Positions 21,801 through 33,016 of a DNA stretch of 64,000 bases are shown one piece after another. A program made the position numbers and the translations under genes. The stretch lies in NCBI GenBank assembly GCA_008692225.1, contig VICG01000001.1, positions 3,697,501 through 3,761,500 on the forward strand. The letters run 5' to 3'. Every line of letters starts with the position of its first letter. Position 1 is the stretch's first letter. Under the pieces are notes generated by a model. That model saw nothing but the letters and a program-made list of their open reading frames with translations. It was not told the origin of the DNA and ran no database searches. The stretch is from Monilinia fructicola (taxonomy: Eukaryota; Ascomycota; Leotiomycetes; Helotiales; Sclerotiniaceae).

Positions 21801-23240
21801 ACTTTCTCTGTATACAAATTCATCTCCATATTCCTTCTGATGGAGTTTCCCTCAAGATCTCAGAAAACAAACCTCTTATATAAGGGACAGATATGGTTCT
21901 AAAACCACTGACCAGTTGATACGGCACTTCTACTTCAAATCTGTACGCCGAAGAACCTCTACCTTACAATAGAATCATAGCAACTCTTGGTCTCGTTAGT
22001 TTTCCAAAGAGGCATAGGATGAGCATTTTCACTTCTAAGTTCTATATGCATACTTTACATCTCAGAAGAAACAATTAATAATAAACATTATTTTCAATAG
22101 AAAAGCATATATTTGTGCTAGAGAGCTAATTAAAACAAATATTGGATATTAAATGTCCCAGAATAACAGATCATATCTCCCCCAATTCTTCCGTCCACAA
22201 TAAATTGATTACACAAAACATCTTCAATCAGCGACCCGTCATTTTCGGACTGCAAATCGGACTATCCAGAGCCCTTCGAGGTTGTCTTCCCCCAGACCAA
22301 TCAATAACCCCCCATCCCCCCTTGGGTTCACGAAAGGTTTTGCTCCACCTCGTCTCCTTCTGCTTAATCACTTTGTTTCCATTCGCCCTCGCGATTCTCG
22401 TGCATGTTGAACACCTGTTTAAACTCCACATCTTTAATGGCGCAGTGTAGATCGGGCAAAATGATAGCTTTGTGTAGCTTTTGATTGTTTGCCGCGTGTC
22501 ACAGCGACGAGTGTATTTCCTGATGTGGTAACAGTCGTGATGGGTGTGAGTTGAGGTACACATGGTTTTGATATTGCTTGGTATTGTGACTTTGATACTG
22601 ATTATTCCTAGTGCCAGACCTTGAATGTGTATTTGAAAGAACCGCGAGTCTTTTTGCCTGGTATAGTTGTTGCTTATCTGTGAGCCTGCTCTTGTATGCG
22701 CCGATGGAATTTGCAAAAGTTTGTACAGCATGTGAACAATGCCGTTGTTCTCTGCAGCTCTTGTACCAAAATTTAACAAAGAAAACAAACTTAGAACAAG
22801 TTCTCAAAGCAACAAGGATGATAAAGAAGCTTCAAAGTCGCACACAAAGATTCTTGTGATTTCTTTATCTTGTTTCATAACTTTCATTGTTGGAAACAAC
22901 AGGTTTATTTTTAGTTTAAGTGAAGATTCGATTAAATTTCATACATAGATTTAATCAGCATGACTGAAAGCCTTAGGATTTTGTGATGTTCAGATCTCCA
23001 ATATCGTTATAAGCGAGGAGATGGGCAGAGAAAAGGGGGAGAACAGAATGGCAACAACCTTCCGTTGAAGGATAAAACTGGGCAAGTTCCACGTTTCAAA
23101 GCTCTCGATCATCAGTCTAAAGATCAACAATAAAACAACAGCAACTCAAAGGAGTACAACTCAAGGAACTACTCAAGAAACTTCAGATCGACTCTAGAAT
23201 ATCACCAGAGAAACCAGTCATTCGACTCACCAAGTACATC
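18833..23240. other. Long region without a recognisable gene
   Basis: 18.85-19.3 kb is G/T-rich on the plus strand with GGTT and TGGG runs and yields only low-complexity frames. A 122-codon frame at 20681-21049 and minus-strand frames at 22.2-22.8 kb match nothing I know and lack convincing starts or context. A-rich sequence at 23085-23240 is the likely leader of the next gene. Confidence 0.45.
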
Positions 23241-23792
23241 ATGTGTGTACTTATCGAAACTTTTGAGGTGTGCCCCACCTGTGGCGATCCCAAGAGGATC
23301 ACAAACACAGACTTTTACTGTGAATACAACATCCGCCTTGTCGTCGGCAACATTGATCATGCCACGCTTTGCGGAGGCTGCAGAGAACTCAGAAGCACCA
23401 TTGTAGCTGATTCACAATGTAAATGCTGCAACAGAAAGAAGATGACATCGTCTTCAAGAGAATCAGACCCATGCAGCGGAGATGAGTTGCAGGAGTTGAC
23501 GGAGACCATACAGGAATTAAAGAAGCTGGCGGATGCGATTGAGGAAATCTCGGAAGATGACCGCGACTCAAACGACGATAACGATTCGGATATCTCGGAA
23601 GTCTCGGCACTCTCAGATGAAGCTCAAGAGACAATGAGTTTGGAATTTTTGGAAGCAGAACTTGAGTACGAGTATTTGCTCTATTTCTCAAACGAAGATT
23701 ACACTCTAGTGCGGAGCCCTTCAGCCCCAACACTCAGGACCAGAGTTCAAGAACTTCGAAGAGAAGCTATGGGTTCGCGGTGGCAGAACTAA
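23241..23792 (+). CDS. Small Cys-rich, acidic hypothetical protein (183 aa)
   Basis: A single uninterrupted exon from ATG (23241) to TAA. The first 70 residues carry cysteines spaced like a metal-binding module: CPTCGD (about residue 11), CEYN, LCGGC (about 53) and CKCCNRKK (about 68). This is followed by a helical, strongly acidic stretch (LQELTETIQELKKLADAIEE, then DD/ND-rich) that could form a coiled coil, and a tail ending RREAMGSRWQN. There is no signal peptide or membrane segment. I do not recognise a family; zinc binding is inferred from the spacing only. The coding look (intact frame, balanced codons, CAA-rich leader) supports a real gene. Confidence 0.65.
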   Translation: MCVLIETFEVCPTCGDPKRITNTDFYCEYNIRLVVGNIDHATLCGGCRELRSTIVADSQCKCCNRKKMTSSSRESDPCSGDELQELTETIQELKKLADAIEEISEDDRDSNDDNDSDISEVSALSDEAQETMSLEFLEAELEYEYLLYFSNEDYTLVRSPSAPTLRTRVQELRREAMGSRWQN

Positions 23793-25207
23793 ATTTGAGA
23801 ATAAGTCAAGAGAAGCTCAGTTCCACAGGCGTTTCGTTTCATCATAGATCAAGAGAATGCGAGTGGATTAAATGGGTAAAGTCAATCAGATTGGATCTCG
23901 TCAAATGCAATTTTTTTTACACAAATACTGTGCCTAATGGAAGATATGTGAATGTGAGTTGAAAATGTGAGTAGAGAAAAAGTAGAGTGTAGAGTTAGAA
24001 ATAAAATTAGAATTGACACGAAAGATTGAGAAACTGATAATGGAGAATTCAAATCAAAGCACGCTGCTTGCGTGTTGGCTATTGCCTGCCACCGGGCGTG
24101 AAATATAATTCCCTAACGGATTATCCATCCATCATCCCCTTACCGAGAGAAAGAGCATGTGCAAAACAGGCGAGAATCATAATACTTTATGGAAGTAGAT
24201 CCTCCCCTCAATAGTGAGTGATGTGGTCTAAGAGAAATAAGTATGGTCTTGGGAAGTTTGTCCTCATTCAATTAAGCCGGACTCTTTGAACATAAGACAT
24301 ATCTTCAATTGCGTTCCTCATATTTCAATCCAAGCCAAAAGAGTGATTTCGATCCGACCTCCTGTTCTCTTTGTTGGTTTCAATCTCTTCTTGTATATTT
24401 TTTGGGAAATCACAAGTGCTCACAATGGAAAAAGTATTGTATCCACAAAGGACAGAGACAAGACTAGCAATGTTATCTCAATCATGGCACCCTTTTACAT
24501 ATTGCTCGTTTCTGTCTCATCATATATCATGTTACTACTCTGACGTGATTTTATTCCCGATCGAGGACATAATGAGTACTGATGATCACTTGATAAAAGG
24601 TAAAATGAAGTAGGAACCCTTAAATTGTCATGCTAAAATGTGTAATTCATCCGAAAATAGACATACTGTATCAATATGTAACATCTGCTAAAACCCATCT
24701 CACAACATACTAGATACAAAATTCCCTTCACATGCGTTGCTCCCTTATTTCTGAATCCCCATGGAACTCAACTTTGATTTTCTCGTGGCTAACATCTCTG
24801 ACAGCTATGCCATGCCCAACCCTGAGTTTGTGTTACGTGCCCTAGTCCTTAGCTCTTGGTGCACCCCCGGTTCGTACTTGAGTTTTCGACTTTCATAACC
24901 TGGCATATATACTACTTCCATATCTTTTTAAAGAGCACCTGGGCAATACGAACCGGTATATATGAGAACACATTATTGGATATTAAGATTGTGATAAAGC
25001 AAAGGTATCGACCACGGGTAGATAAGCAATTCGAAGAAAATCTCGCTTGCTCGCTAGCCAACATACGCATGCAATCCAAACAATATAGAACAACGCTAAA
25101 AAACATCTCACAGCCTGGCATCTGATCATCAAGAACATAACCGCAGGAAAAACAACAAAGGAGGTCCGTGGAACTCCAGCTCTCAATCACCCACAAAAAG
25201 GTACCAC
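23793..25207. other. Intergenic, nothing recognised
   Basis: Convergent spacer between the 23.2-kb gene and the minus-strand gene at 25.2 kb. Only short chance frames; no repeats of note. Confidence 0.5.
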
Positions 25208-26395
25208 TCACCCTCTCCTGTAAAATTCCCTCCTTCTTCCTCCATCATCAATAACAACCCTTTCCCTCTCCCTCTCCCCAAGTCTCCCGGAATTTCTCGG
25301 TCCGTTCTCATACGTGATGCTGCCTTTCCTGCCAGACCTCCTGTTCTCAAAATCCGATTCCGAGCCCCCTCTTTCTCTCTCCCACTCCCTCTCCCGATGA
25401 ATATTAACTACTCCAACTCCACTTCCTCTTCTCCCTGGCGGCCCATCAACAACCCTATATCCACTCGGCGTAATCGGTCTCCTGTCCCTATCATCCCATC
25501 CCGTACCCTCCACAGTGCGATAACCACTCTGCACAGGTTCCGGTGTTCCACTCCCTCTACTCCCTCTACTCCCCCTCCTAATATAAGAGCTTGGACTTGG
25601 AGGTGGATGCGGAGACGGTGTACCCCGCTCAATAATACGATCACGTTGTATGAAAATTTCCTCTCTCTCACCTCTGTCCCTATCTCTATCCCTACCGCTC
25701 GTAACACTGCCCCTTCGGCTCTTCCTCCTCGATACATGGCTCGCGCTCGGACTTGATCGCCCATGAGAGTGTGAACGTGAATGAGGTGGCCAGTGTTCCT
25801 CTTCTACTTTTATTAGTTCGATTCTGCTTTCTTCTGGAGGGGTAGGGACTCGAGGAGGTGATAGATCGCGGTATGAGGGTAATGGACTCCCGGGCATGAT
25901 GGAGGGAGATGGAGGTGGTATATATGGATGTGGCGGAGGGGCCGAAGACAAAGGAGGCGGTGGGTATCCCACAGGCATAGGAGGAGGTGGAGTCGCAACA
26001 ACCGTAGGAATTGGAACCGGAGTCGCAGGTTTTGGTGTCGGAGGGGCAGAAGCATGGTGGATTTCCGTCATCGAGGTAGAATGTTTATGGCTTGGTGGGC
26101 TGCGATGAAACTCTGACACCGAGGATGAATGTCGGTGGATTTCAGTCATGGAGGTAGAAGGACGGTGGCCATGTTGCCTTATGACTGTTTCTGAGACGCG
26201 AGAAACGGGGCGGGAATGAGAAGAATGTCTTTGGCGGACGATTTGGGTGGACTTGCGACGGGGCGCGCGGCGGTCGACGAAGACTATTTCTTCTTCTTTT
26301 GGGACTATGAAGGGGAAATATGTTAGGAGGGTATTGTCCGAGGGGTTGGAGGAGATAGAATGACAAGGGAGCTACTTACTACCAAATAAACACAT
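25208..26395 (-). CDS. Basic, proline- and arginine-rich hypothetical protein (370 aa)
   Basis: Two exons. Exon 1 is only 16 nt (26395-26380, ATG encoding MCLFG), the intron is 26305-26379 (GTAAGT..CATAG), and exon 2 runs to the stop at 25208. The protein starts MCLFG-IPKEEEIVFVDRRAPRRKST, then a His/Ser-rich segment with two STSMTEIH motifs. A Pro-rich stretch follows (PPPPMPVGYPPPPL, PHPYIPPPSPS), then RS/RD/RE-rich low-complexity sequence (SGRDRDRDRGEREE, REREWERERGG), ending RREFYRRG. No globular catalytic domain is visible; it is probably largely disordered. The MCLFG-PKEE start looks like a conserved filamentous-ascomycete hypothetical family, but I cannot name one. The length of 370 codons in clean phase across the splice supports the model. 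Confidence 0.7.
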
Positions 26396-28722
26396 TTTCT
26401 CGTTCTTCCTTTGTCTACTGCCTATATGCTTCTAAAGTGGGAGGTAAACAAATAAATATTAAACAAAACGGTATAGCAATCTCTTCTTCGTGTATGTAGC
26501 AATGGATTAATTAATCAATAAGATCAATCACTCGAAATATTGGATCCTCAAAAAAATAATTCCTCTTCACCGACCGAGTACCTACCCTCTATATATATCT
26601 TCCTCTCCACCCCAACTCCAGTATCCACACCCACCTACTGTAAGGTGCAATATTCCTCATTCCCATCCACAAACTTTAGATACCAAGGCCGGACCCATCA
26701 TGACGATATGCACCTATATCAGAATGTCCCAATCATAAAAAACGCATCATCTAGCAGAATCCCGGGTCCGCATGTACCAATCCGAGCTTCAGAACCAACC
26801 TTGAACGAAAATAGAAGGTAATCTAGTAAAAAGCAAAAGAAGAATACAGAACCCGGCCTCGATCACATGAGGATACCGTATCCCCAAATACAAACCCATA
26901 CAGAGTACCTCCTCCGCTCTAGCCCTATCCAAATGATGATTCGCGAGCGAGCCTCCCCCATCCATCCCCCAATCTCCCAGCCAGGTATTTTCCAAGGAAG
27001 TTTGACCAAAATTTCCCTAAAAATTCTAGAATCCATGATTTTCTCTCATAATCTCGTGCAGAATCTCCCATCTTCTGATTCGTCCATGACCCTTCGCATA
27101 AATATCCGAGTGGCGTTAGGCTCATGCGTCCCAGGCGTCCCCTGTCGCAACAGCCTCGCTGGCATTTTCATGTTCGCCTTGCGCGCAAGGCGTACGAAGA
27201 AGCTAGCTGCTAATGTATCATCATGTGATGAGACTTTGCCCGAGTGGGAATGTGGCGCTGATCTTCACTCCCACTTCGGTAATTCTCGGTGCAGTTTGGC
27301 AGATTTCGAATGTTCCATTGGGCGTGGAAGCAGTGAAGATCTCTCCTATATTCGATCGCTAAGCATTAATATATAAGAATGGCATCGTGATTATGAAAGT
27401 AATTAAGTTCTGCTACATCAGAAATCAAGGCTTTCTTGATCTGATGTGAGGATGTCAAGTCAGGGAGTGGTCAATTCTCGAAAACTCAGACGCAATGAAC
27501 TCATGTCGATCAAATAACAATACAAGACTGTATCCGTATACTTCTCTATTTCGGCTATCTCCGTACCATTACTTGTACACACAAAGTATCGGTACTCTAC
27601 GATCTGAATCTATCTCTGATGTTCCATTACTGTAAGGCCTCAAGACATTGAAGATCCTGATTCGCAAGACGGCCCACACATAACACATTGGTAAGAAGGA
27701 TTACATAAGGTCAATCCCCCAAAAGCAGAAAACACTCAAAGTAGACTCATGCATGCATTTGTTCATTCCCACATATAATATATTCCATTCAGGCCTCGAA
27801 GCACATGGAAGATCCTGCTTGATCCGCAACCCACACCGAAATCTGTCAAGAGCCGAAAAGCGGAGCTGAGAAGTTGTGGAAGTCGAATTTGGTACACAAT
27901 CCTAGACATAAAACCTCTTATCCATCTCGACATAATTAAATCAATATGATTAGTTAACTCTCATCTCCCCTCCCCTCCCACACCACACCTCGCAAATTTC
28001 TCCCGTCTTATCTCTCCTATCTTAGTCGCTAAACTAACCTCGCGGTATATTCTTAACAATACAATAATCGAGGATACCCATCCAAAGACTTGGTCGAGAC
28101 TTCTCCTCTCTCTTCCCTTGTCCACCTTCATTCCCTTCAGGCATCGAGGCATTGTAGATCATGCTCCACGACCCACCAACACACGTCCCTAGTACTCGGT
28201 ATCGGTAGCCTTGATGACAGATACGTGATTACATAATCTCAACCGCCGTGCTATCAAATGGATTCTATGAAGTACAGTAGTAGTACAGCAAACACATACT
28301 TTATGTGTGTTTCATCTAGACATCGAGGCATTGCAGATCCACGTCCACAATCTCCAGCTCAACATCTGTCAACCTGAAGACATATAAGATGGCGAGAACC
28401 TCTGCTAACCCAATCGCTAAAAATTCGGGGCTGTCTAGTCAAGAGTGGTCGAGACGTTTTCATGTAACCTTCAGGGGAAAGACGGTGATCATCATCCGAT
28501 GATGGCAAAAAGTTGTACATCAAACCATATACGCCTCCACCCGTTTCAACCTCACTTTGGACGAAAACCACATTTATCGTTCCAGACAATTCAAGGAAAA
28601 GAATAGTATGCATCCGGTCGATATTCGATCCAATCTACGTGTACAGCAATTCAACTTCAAAACCAATCTTCCAGCGCCAAGTACAACCTTACACGCCCCG
28701 CCTGTTCTCTCATGAACTATGA
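26396..28722. other. Intergenic with a diverged repeat series
   Basis: Upstream part (to about 27 kb) is the leader/promoter side of the gene at 25.2 kb. No supported gene. Four diverged copies of a motif of about 45 bases occur between 27.63 and 28.35 kb and are listed separately. Confidence 0.5.
27634..28345 (+). repeat. Four diverged copies of a GGC(A/C)TCGAGGCATTG-type motif
   Basis: Copies at about 27634, 27791, 28139 and 28318 share AGGCCTCAAGACATTGAAGA-like cores (variants AGGCCTCGAAGCACATGGAA, AGGCATCGAGGCATTGTAGA, AGACATCGAGGCATTGCAGA). Each is followed by TC and, in three copies, by CCCAC(A) about 15 bases on, and is preceded by pyrimidine-rich TTCATTC-like sequence. Spacing is 157, 348 and 179 bases. 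Best read as an old, degenerate tandem duplication of unknown function. Confidence 0.6.
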
Positions 28723-31700
28723 TCAACGAATTTCAATTTCAATCCTCGTAACACCCCTGACCTCCACCACCCTAGCTAAATCCCCACTTACCGCTGCCCT
28801 CTCCCACCATCTTCTATAACCCATTGCAGATCGCGGCCAGCGGGACAACAAATACTGATACTGTTGATCCTGAACCGGTTCTCCCGCGTCATATTCTCTC
28901 TCTTGTCGCGACCACTCAGATGGCATATCAACACCAGGTCCGTATACATCCTCCATGATAGCATCGCCTTCCGAGTCATAGTTCACACTTTGATAGCTCC
29001 AATCTGAACCTCTTCGTGCTGTGACGATCGTTGATACATCGGGAGACATCGTTCCATCCAATAGATCCGGTGGCATTGTTCCATCGAATGATTGTTGTTC
29101 TAGTTGCGAGCGGTATTCAAGTATCTCGGGTGTGAGAAAAGTGCCGCTCACCTCAACATCAGCTTCATAATCGTGTTCGCGGATTGTACCGTCTCTTAAC
29201 ACACTTAGTTGCGAGATATCTTTATGCTGTCCATCGTCCAGACGCCAGATCTTAGCAAGTCCATCCATGCTAAATGCCCAAATAATGACACCTTTACTCG
29301 AATCGATTGCAAGATCAACTATCCCCAAGCAGGTACCAATCTTCTGACCTTTGATCCTGACTGGCCACATATTTCCAGGAAGAATGCCCGGCACAGGATG
29401 CCGGATAAGAGTGAGCCATCCCTGGAGTCCCTCATCCGGCCACCAATCCAGCCATTGCATGTTTTTTGAATTTCTAGAAGTACCTCTTCTATGCATGACT
29501 GAGCTTTCCAGCAAGTTTGGAGAGCTCTGGGCCGCGTGAAATATATCCGCTGGGACGGAGAACAGCCATATACTCTGCTCTGCACCCCTTCCGTAAGCTG
29601 CTACAACTCTAACTCCCCAGCTCAAGTCGGAACCGCCGGCATAGACTGTTGGACTGCCTCCACCTTCTGGTCCTTGAAACCAAACCTTGCGAAGTAATTT
29701 GGTAGGTCCTCCAACAGGTGCATCGCTACCCATGCAGAGCGATCCCGTACCCGGATCAGTAAACAGGATGTGATATCCATCACTAAGTGGCACGGCGCGA
29801 TAATGATCAGAATGGTCTACCCGTCTGCCAGACTCACTTCTGAATCTTCCAACTGGTGCTAGCATTTGCTGAGCATGTTCAATTTCCTCGCTATTATCAC
29901 CTTGGCTTCCACTCCACCCGATTTTTTGCCAAAATGAAGCACCTCGCGTTCTTTTTCCATATGCCCTTTCATGTACAGCTGCACACTCGCTGGGTTTAGC
30001 TGCGCCTATGGGCTGGTTAGTAAACCTCAGTAAAAGGAAATGTTGAACAAGCCCAGAAGCAACTTTTACTTCATAATCGTATCACTTCTTTGTCTTCAAA
30101 AAGAGATAGCTGGAGGGTGACTTACTACTAATGAGCCTAAGCTTTTTTAGCCGAGTCTATACTCTTCCGCGGAGGCAAAAAGAACAAGAAATCACTTGGC
30201 GCCGTAAGTGGAAACCATCTATTCAGATCTTGTCCTGTCAAGGCATCAACCCAATGTAATTCAATACCAGCCGAGCAGCCAAAAGCTACACATCGTCTTT
30301 GAGGACAAATAGCGACTGAACGAGGAGGGTCATCCTCAGAACAGAGGTTTCGATAAATTGAACGCGGACTAGATTCAACTGGCATATGTTTCGCATCTGG
30401 ATTCGAATCTTTACGAGCTGGTAGCTTGCTCCGCATTCGACTTCCAGCTCCAACGGAGTGCGGAGAGGTTTCCTCGGGAGGGTACGAGTTTTTCACTGCG
30501 CTGGCTGATCTGAGCGCTTCATGATAATCCGGACGTCGGCTGCCCCCTGGAGAACTACCACCACTGCGAGTTGTAGCAATCCCAGGAAAAACAAAAGCGG
30601 TTGTAGATCTTCCGGCTCTCTGTACTGGAGCCGAACTATCTAAGCTTACACGATCAAGAAATGAGACACCATGGTGAAGGTCATTTCCAGAAGAGAGTGA
30701 AAGATCCGAGCGACTGGAATGGTGCGAAGGAAGGTCTGATGTCTCAGGGTCCAAAAAGGTAGGAGGAGCAATGTTGCTGAGGGAAATATCACAAACAAGA
30801 CCCATGCGACCATCGAGTAGAACAGCAATTGCATACCTCTGTGATGACGTATCCATGCTGCAAGCCAAAACTCTGTGTGGACATATGATACTAGTAACTG
30901 GACGCAAAGAACCTGGTTGGACTTCATGCCAATTATCCACATCCCGATGACTTTTGTTTAATTCGTAAACATAGATTAAACAGCCATTCGCAGCCATTAA
31001 AAATCTTCCACAGCTACTCACTGTAAAAATAGTTCCCGCAGGGATCGTGTCCTGATATTGAACAGCAACCTCTGTGAAATCTACGGTGGAAGCCTTTGAA
31101 AAAGCTGAATTTATTAATCCTGGTGGAAACTCCTCTGGCATCGGAGGTACTCCATAACCTGTCCAGCTGGGCCCAAGAGCACATTCTCTCGAGATCCGTT
31201 TACTCATGAACCACTCATACTCGGAGCTACGACAAAAATTTGCGTCTTTCGTATTGGAAATTTCTTGTTGGCAACTAGCCTCCCAACCTCCACGCCGGAT
31301 CATATTTTCGAGGATGGAGCGATCTATGCTAGTAAAAAGCCATGTTCGACAAGTATGTCTGGCTGAATTAAAATCAGCTGGTGCGAGATGGCCATATATT
31401 TGTTGAATGATTTCCGTTGGTAACGTTGAAAAAGTGAATGCTGTTGATTGACGAGCAGATTCTTCCAATCGATCAACACTAGGTAAACGATGGGAAGAGG
31501 ACTCGGCTGGTAATGTTGGGCCAGGGGAGAGAAGAGAGGAATCATTGAAGACCGTTGTAACAGTCCGAGTGAGTGAGTCAAGGGGAGATATAGTGGATAT
31601 AATTGAGCCCACAGTAGAACCTACAGTAGAGCCAATCGTAGAGCCAACAGTAGAGCCCCTAGAACTTCCTCCAAGACTTTTTTTTGATCGAAGTTGCCCC

Positions 31701-32444
31701 TTTAATTCTCTTGCATCAAGAGAGCCGTTCAAACTGGCTGGGGACTGATGTCCACTCAGCACTTCTGAAAAGCTATCCTGCTGAGGTGCATCTCTCAATG
31801 GCTCCAATAGCTGGTCATCAAATATTGCGCAAGGATCATTGGGGTCATCATGAAGAGTATGACTTCGATTGCGTGTTCGTATGGGTCGACCATCAACCTC
31901 AATTGTCATTTTGTTTCTTTTAGGTCTTGATTCGGCTTTTTCGAGAGGATTTGGGTATCTTGGACCTCGCTCCAAAGTTCTCCCACGTTCAGCTTCTTTT
32001 CCTTTGTTAAGCCTATCATGCTTTTCTGGGATACTATCGAGTTTTGGAAGCTCCCAAGGATTGAATGGAAAGGGGGTTTCAGGAATTGCATCATTAATTG
32101 AAGTGATCTAAATGATTCAATGTCAGTGCAACAAGTCCCGAACTTCGTCTGGAAAGACTTAAATCATGTGCAATGATGGCAGACCAGCATAGCCACTTGG
32201 GAAACATGATCTTACCAAATCCAATGGTGCAAACACAGGATGACGCGCTGAAGCATCAATCACGTCCGAGATCGACTGGCGCCGTTTACTCGTGGAGTCT
32301 AGAAAATCAAAGCATCAGTTCAATTCTACCCGCCATAATTCTGTTTAACAGCCAAGGTACAAGCTACAAACCGGCATAAATTCCCCTCTGCTCTCCATCC
32401 AACCCTACATCTTTCGATGTGGTTGCCGCGTCGCCAATCGTCAT
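28723..32444 (-). CDS. Large F-box protein with propeller-like C-terminus (about 1139 aa)
   Basis: Four exons: 32372-32444, 32216-32298, 30126-32107 and 28723-30005, with phase-consistent GT..AG introns. Starts MTIGDAATTSKDVGLDGEQ; the early exons join as ..IYA-DSTSKRRQSISDVIDAS..LDL-ITSINDAIPE. A low-complexity SRGSTVGSTIGSTVGS segment precedes the F-box FSTLPTEIIQQIYGHLAPAD..CRTWL. Beyond it are blade-like segments (AGTIFTVSSCGRFLMAANGC, VTSIICPHRVLACSMDTSSQ, RSVAICPQRRCVAFGCSAG, VIIWAFSMDGLAKIWRLDDG). Predicted role: SCF adaptor with a beta-propeller substrate module; the target is unknown. One frame break lies in an A-run near 30140 (SAKK then LRLISS). Summed exon length is 3n+1, exactly one extra base, so this is probably a sequence error. 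Confidence 0.82.
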
Positions 32445-33016
32445 GATATGTCTTGTCGGAGAATCGTAGACAGACGTGACAGCAATTGCACTGTATGCTC
32501 TCCTAATAGGTTGTGAGCGAGAAATCGAGCCGTGATCTGCGATCTCTCTTGATAAGAGAATTTGGGAAGACGTCTTGTCGACAGCCCCCTTGTGGGCGGC
32601 TATGCTATTAATGTTAATTCAATGATAGGAAATGATTGGCATTACTGGTCGATTTCTTCCTTTTTTGTGCTGTTTAGGTTCTCTATTAACGAATACTGAA
32701 GAATTAAGAATGATATCTTAGGTATGGAGGCTGCAGTGTCATCGCTCTCGAGAGATGATAGAATTGAAAGGTAAGGATAATATGATGAAAATGCACGATG
32801 TGCACCGAAAATTGGGAACTAGATAATGTCCCGCACAAGTAAAAATAGGAAGTTTATTTGGGAAGGAGCATCGGGTATATATTATTGAAACAATGCTGAA
32901 CGATATAAGGAAGGCCCGACCCTCCCCTTCATAGCCACACCCAAAACGCCATTGATGCAATGAACTCATGGATAAAATTCTGTCTCAACAAGATTTGTGC
33001 TTCATTTACAACTGCA
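32445..33016. other. Short intergenic spacer
   Basis: Promoter side of the F-box gene and 3' flank of the CSC1/OSCA-type channel gene, both on the minus strand. Nothing else seen. Confidence 0.5.

Noticed and set aside
22228..22788. 186-codon minus-strand frame
   Set aside because: No recognisable motif, starts and ends in spacer sequence, and overlaps other equally plausible chance frames.
28723..29865. Separate gene starting near 29865
   Set aside because: The frame continues upstream to an acceptor at 30006 in phase with the preceding exon, so it is the last exon of the large F-box gene.
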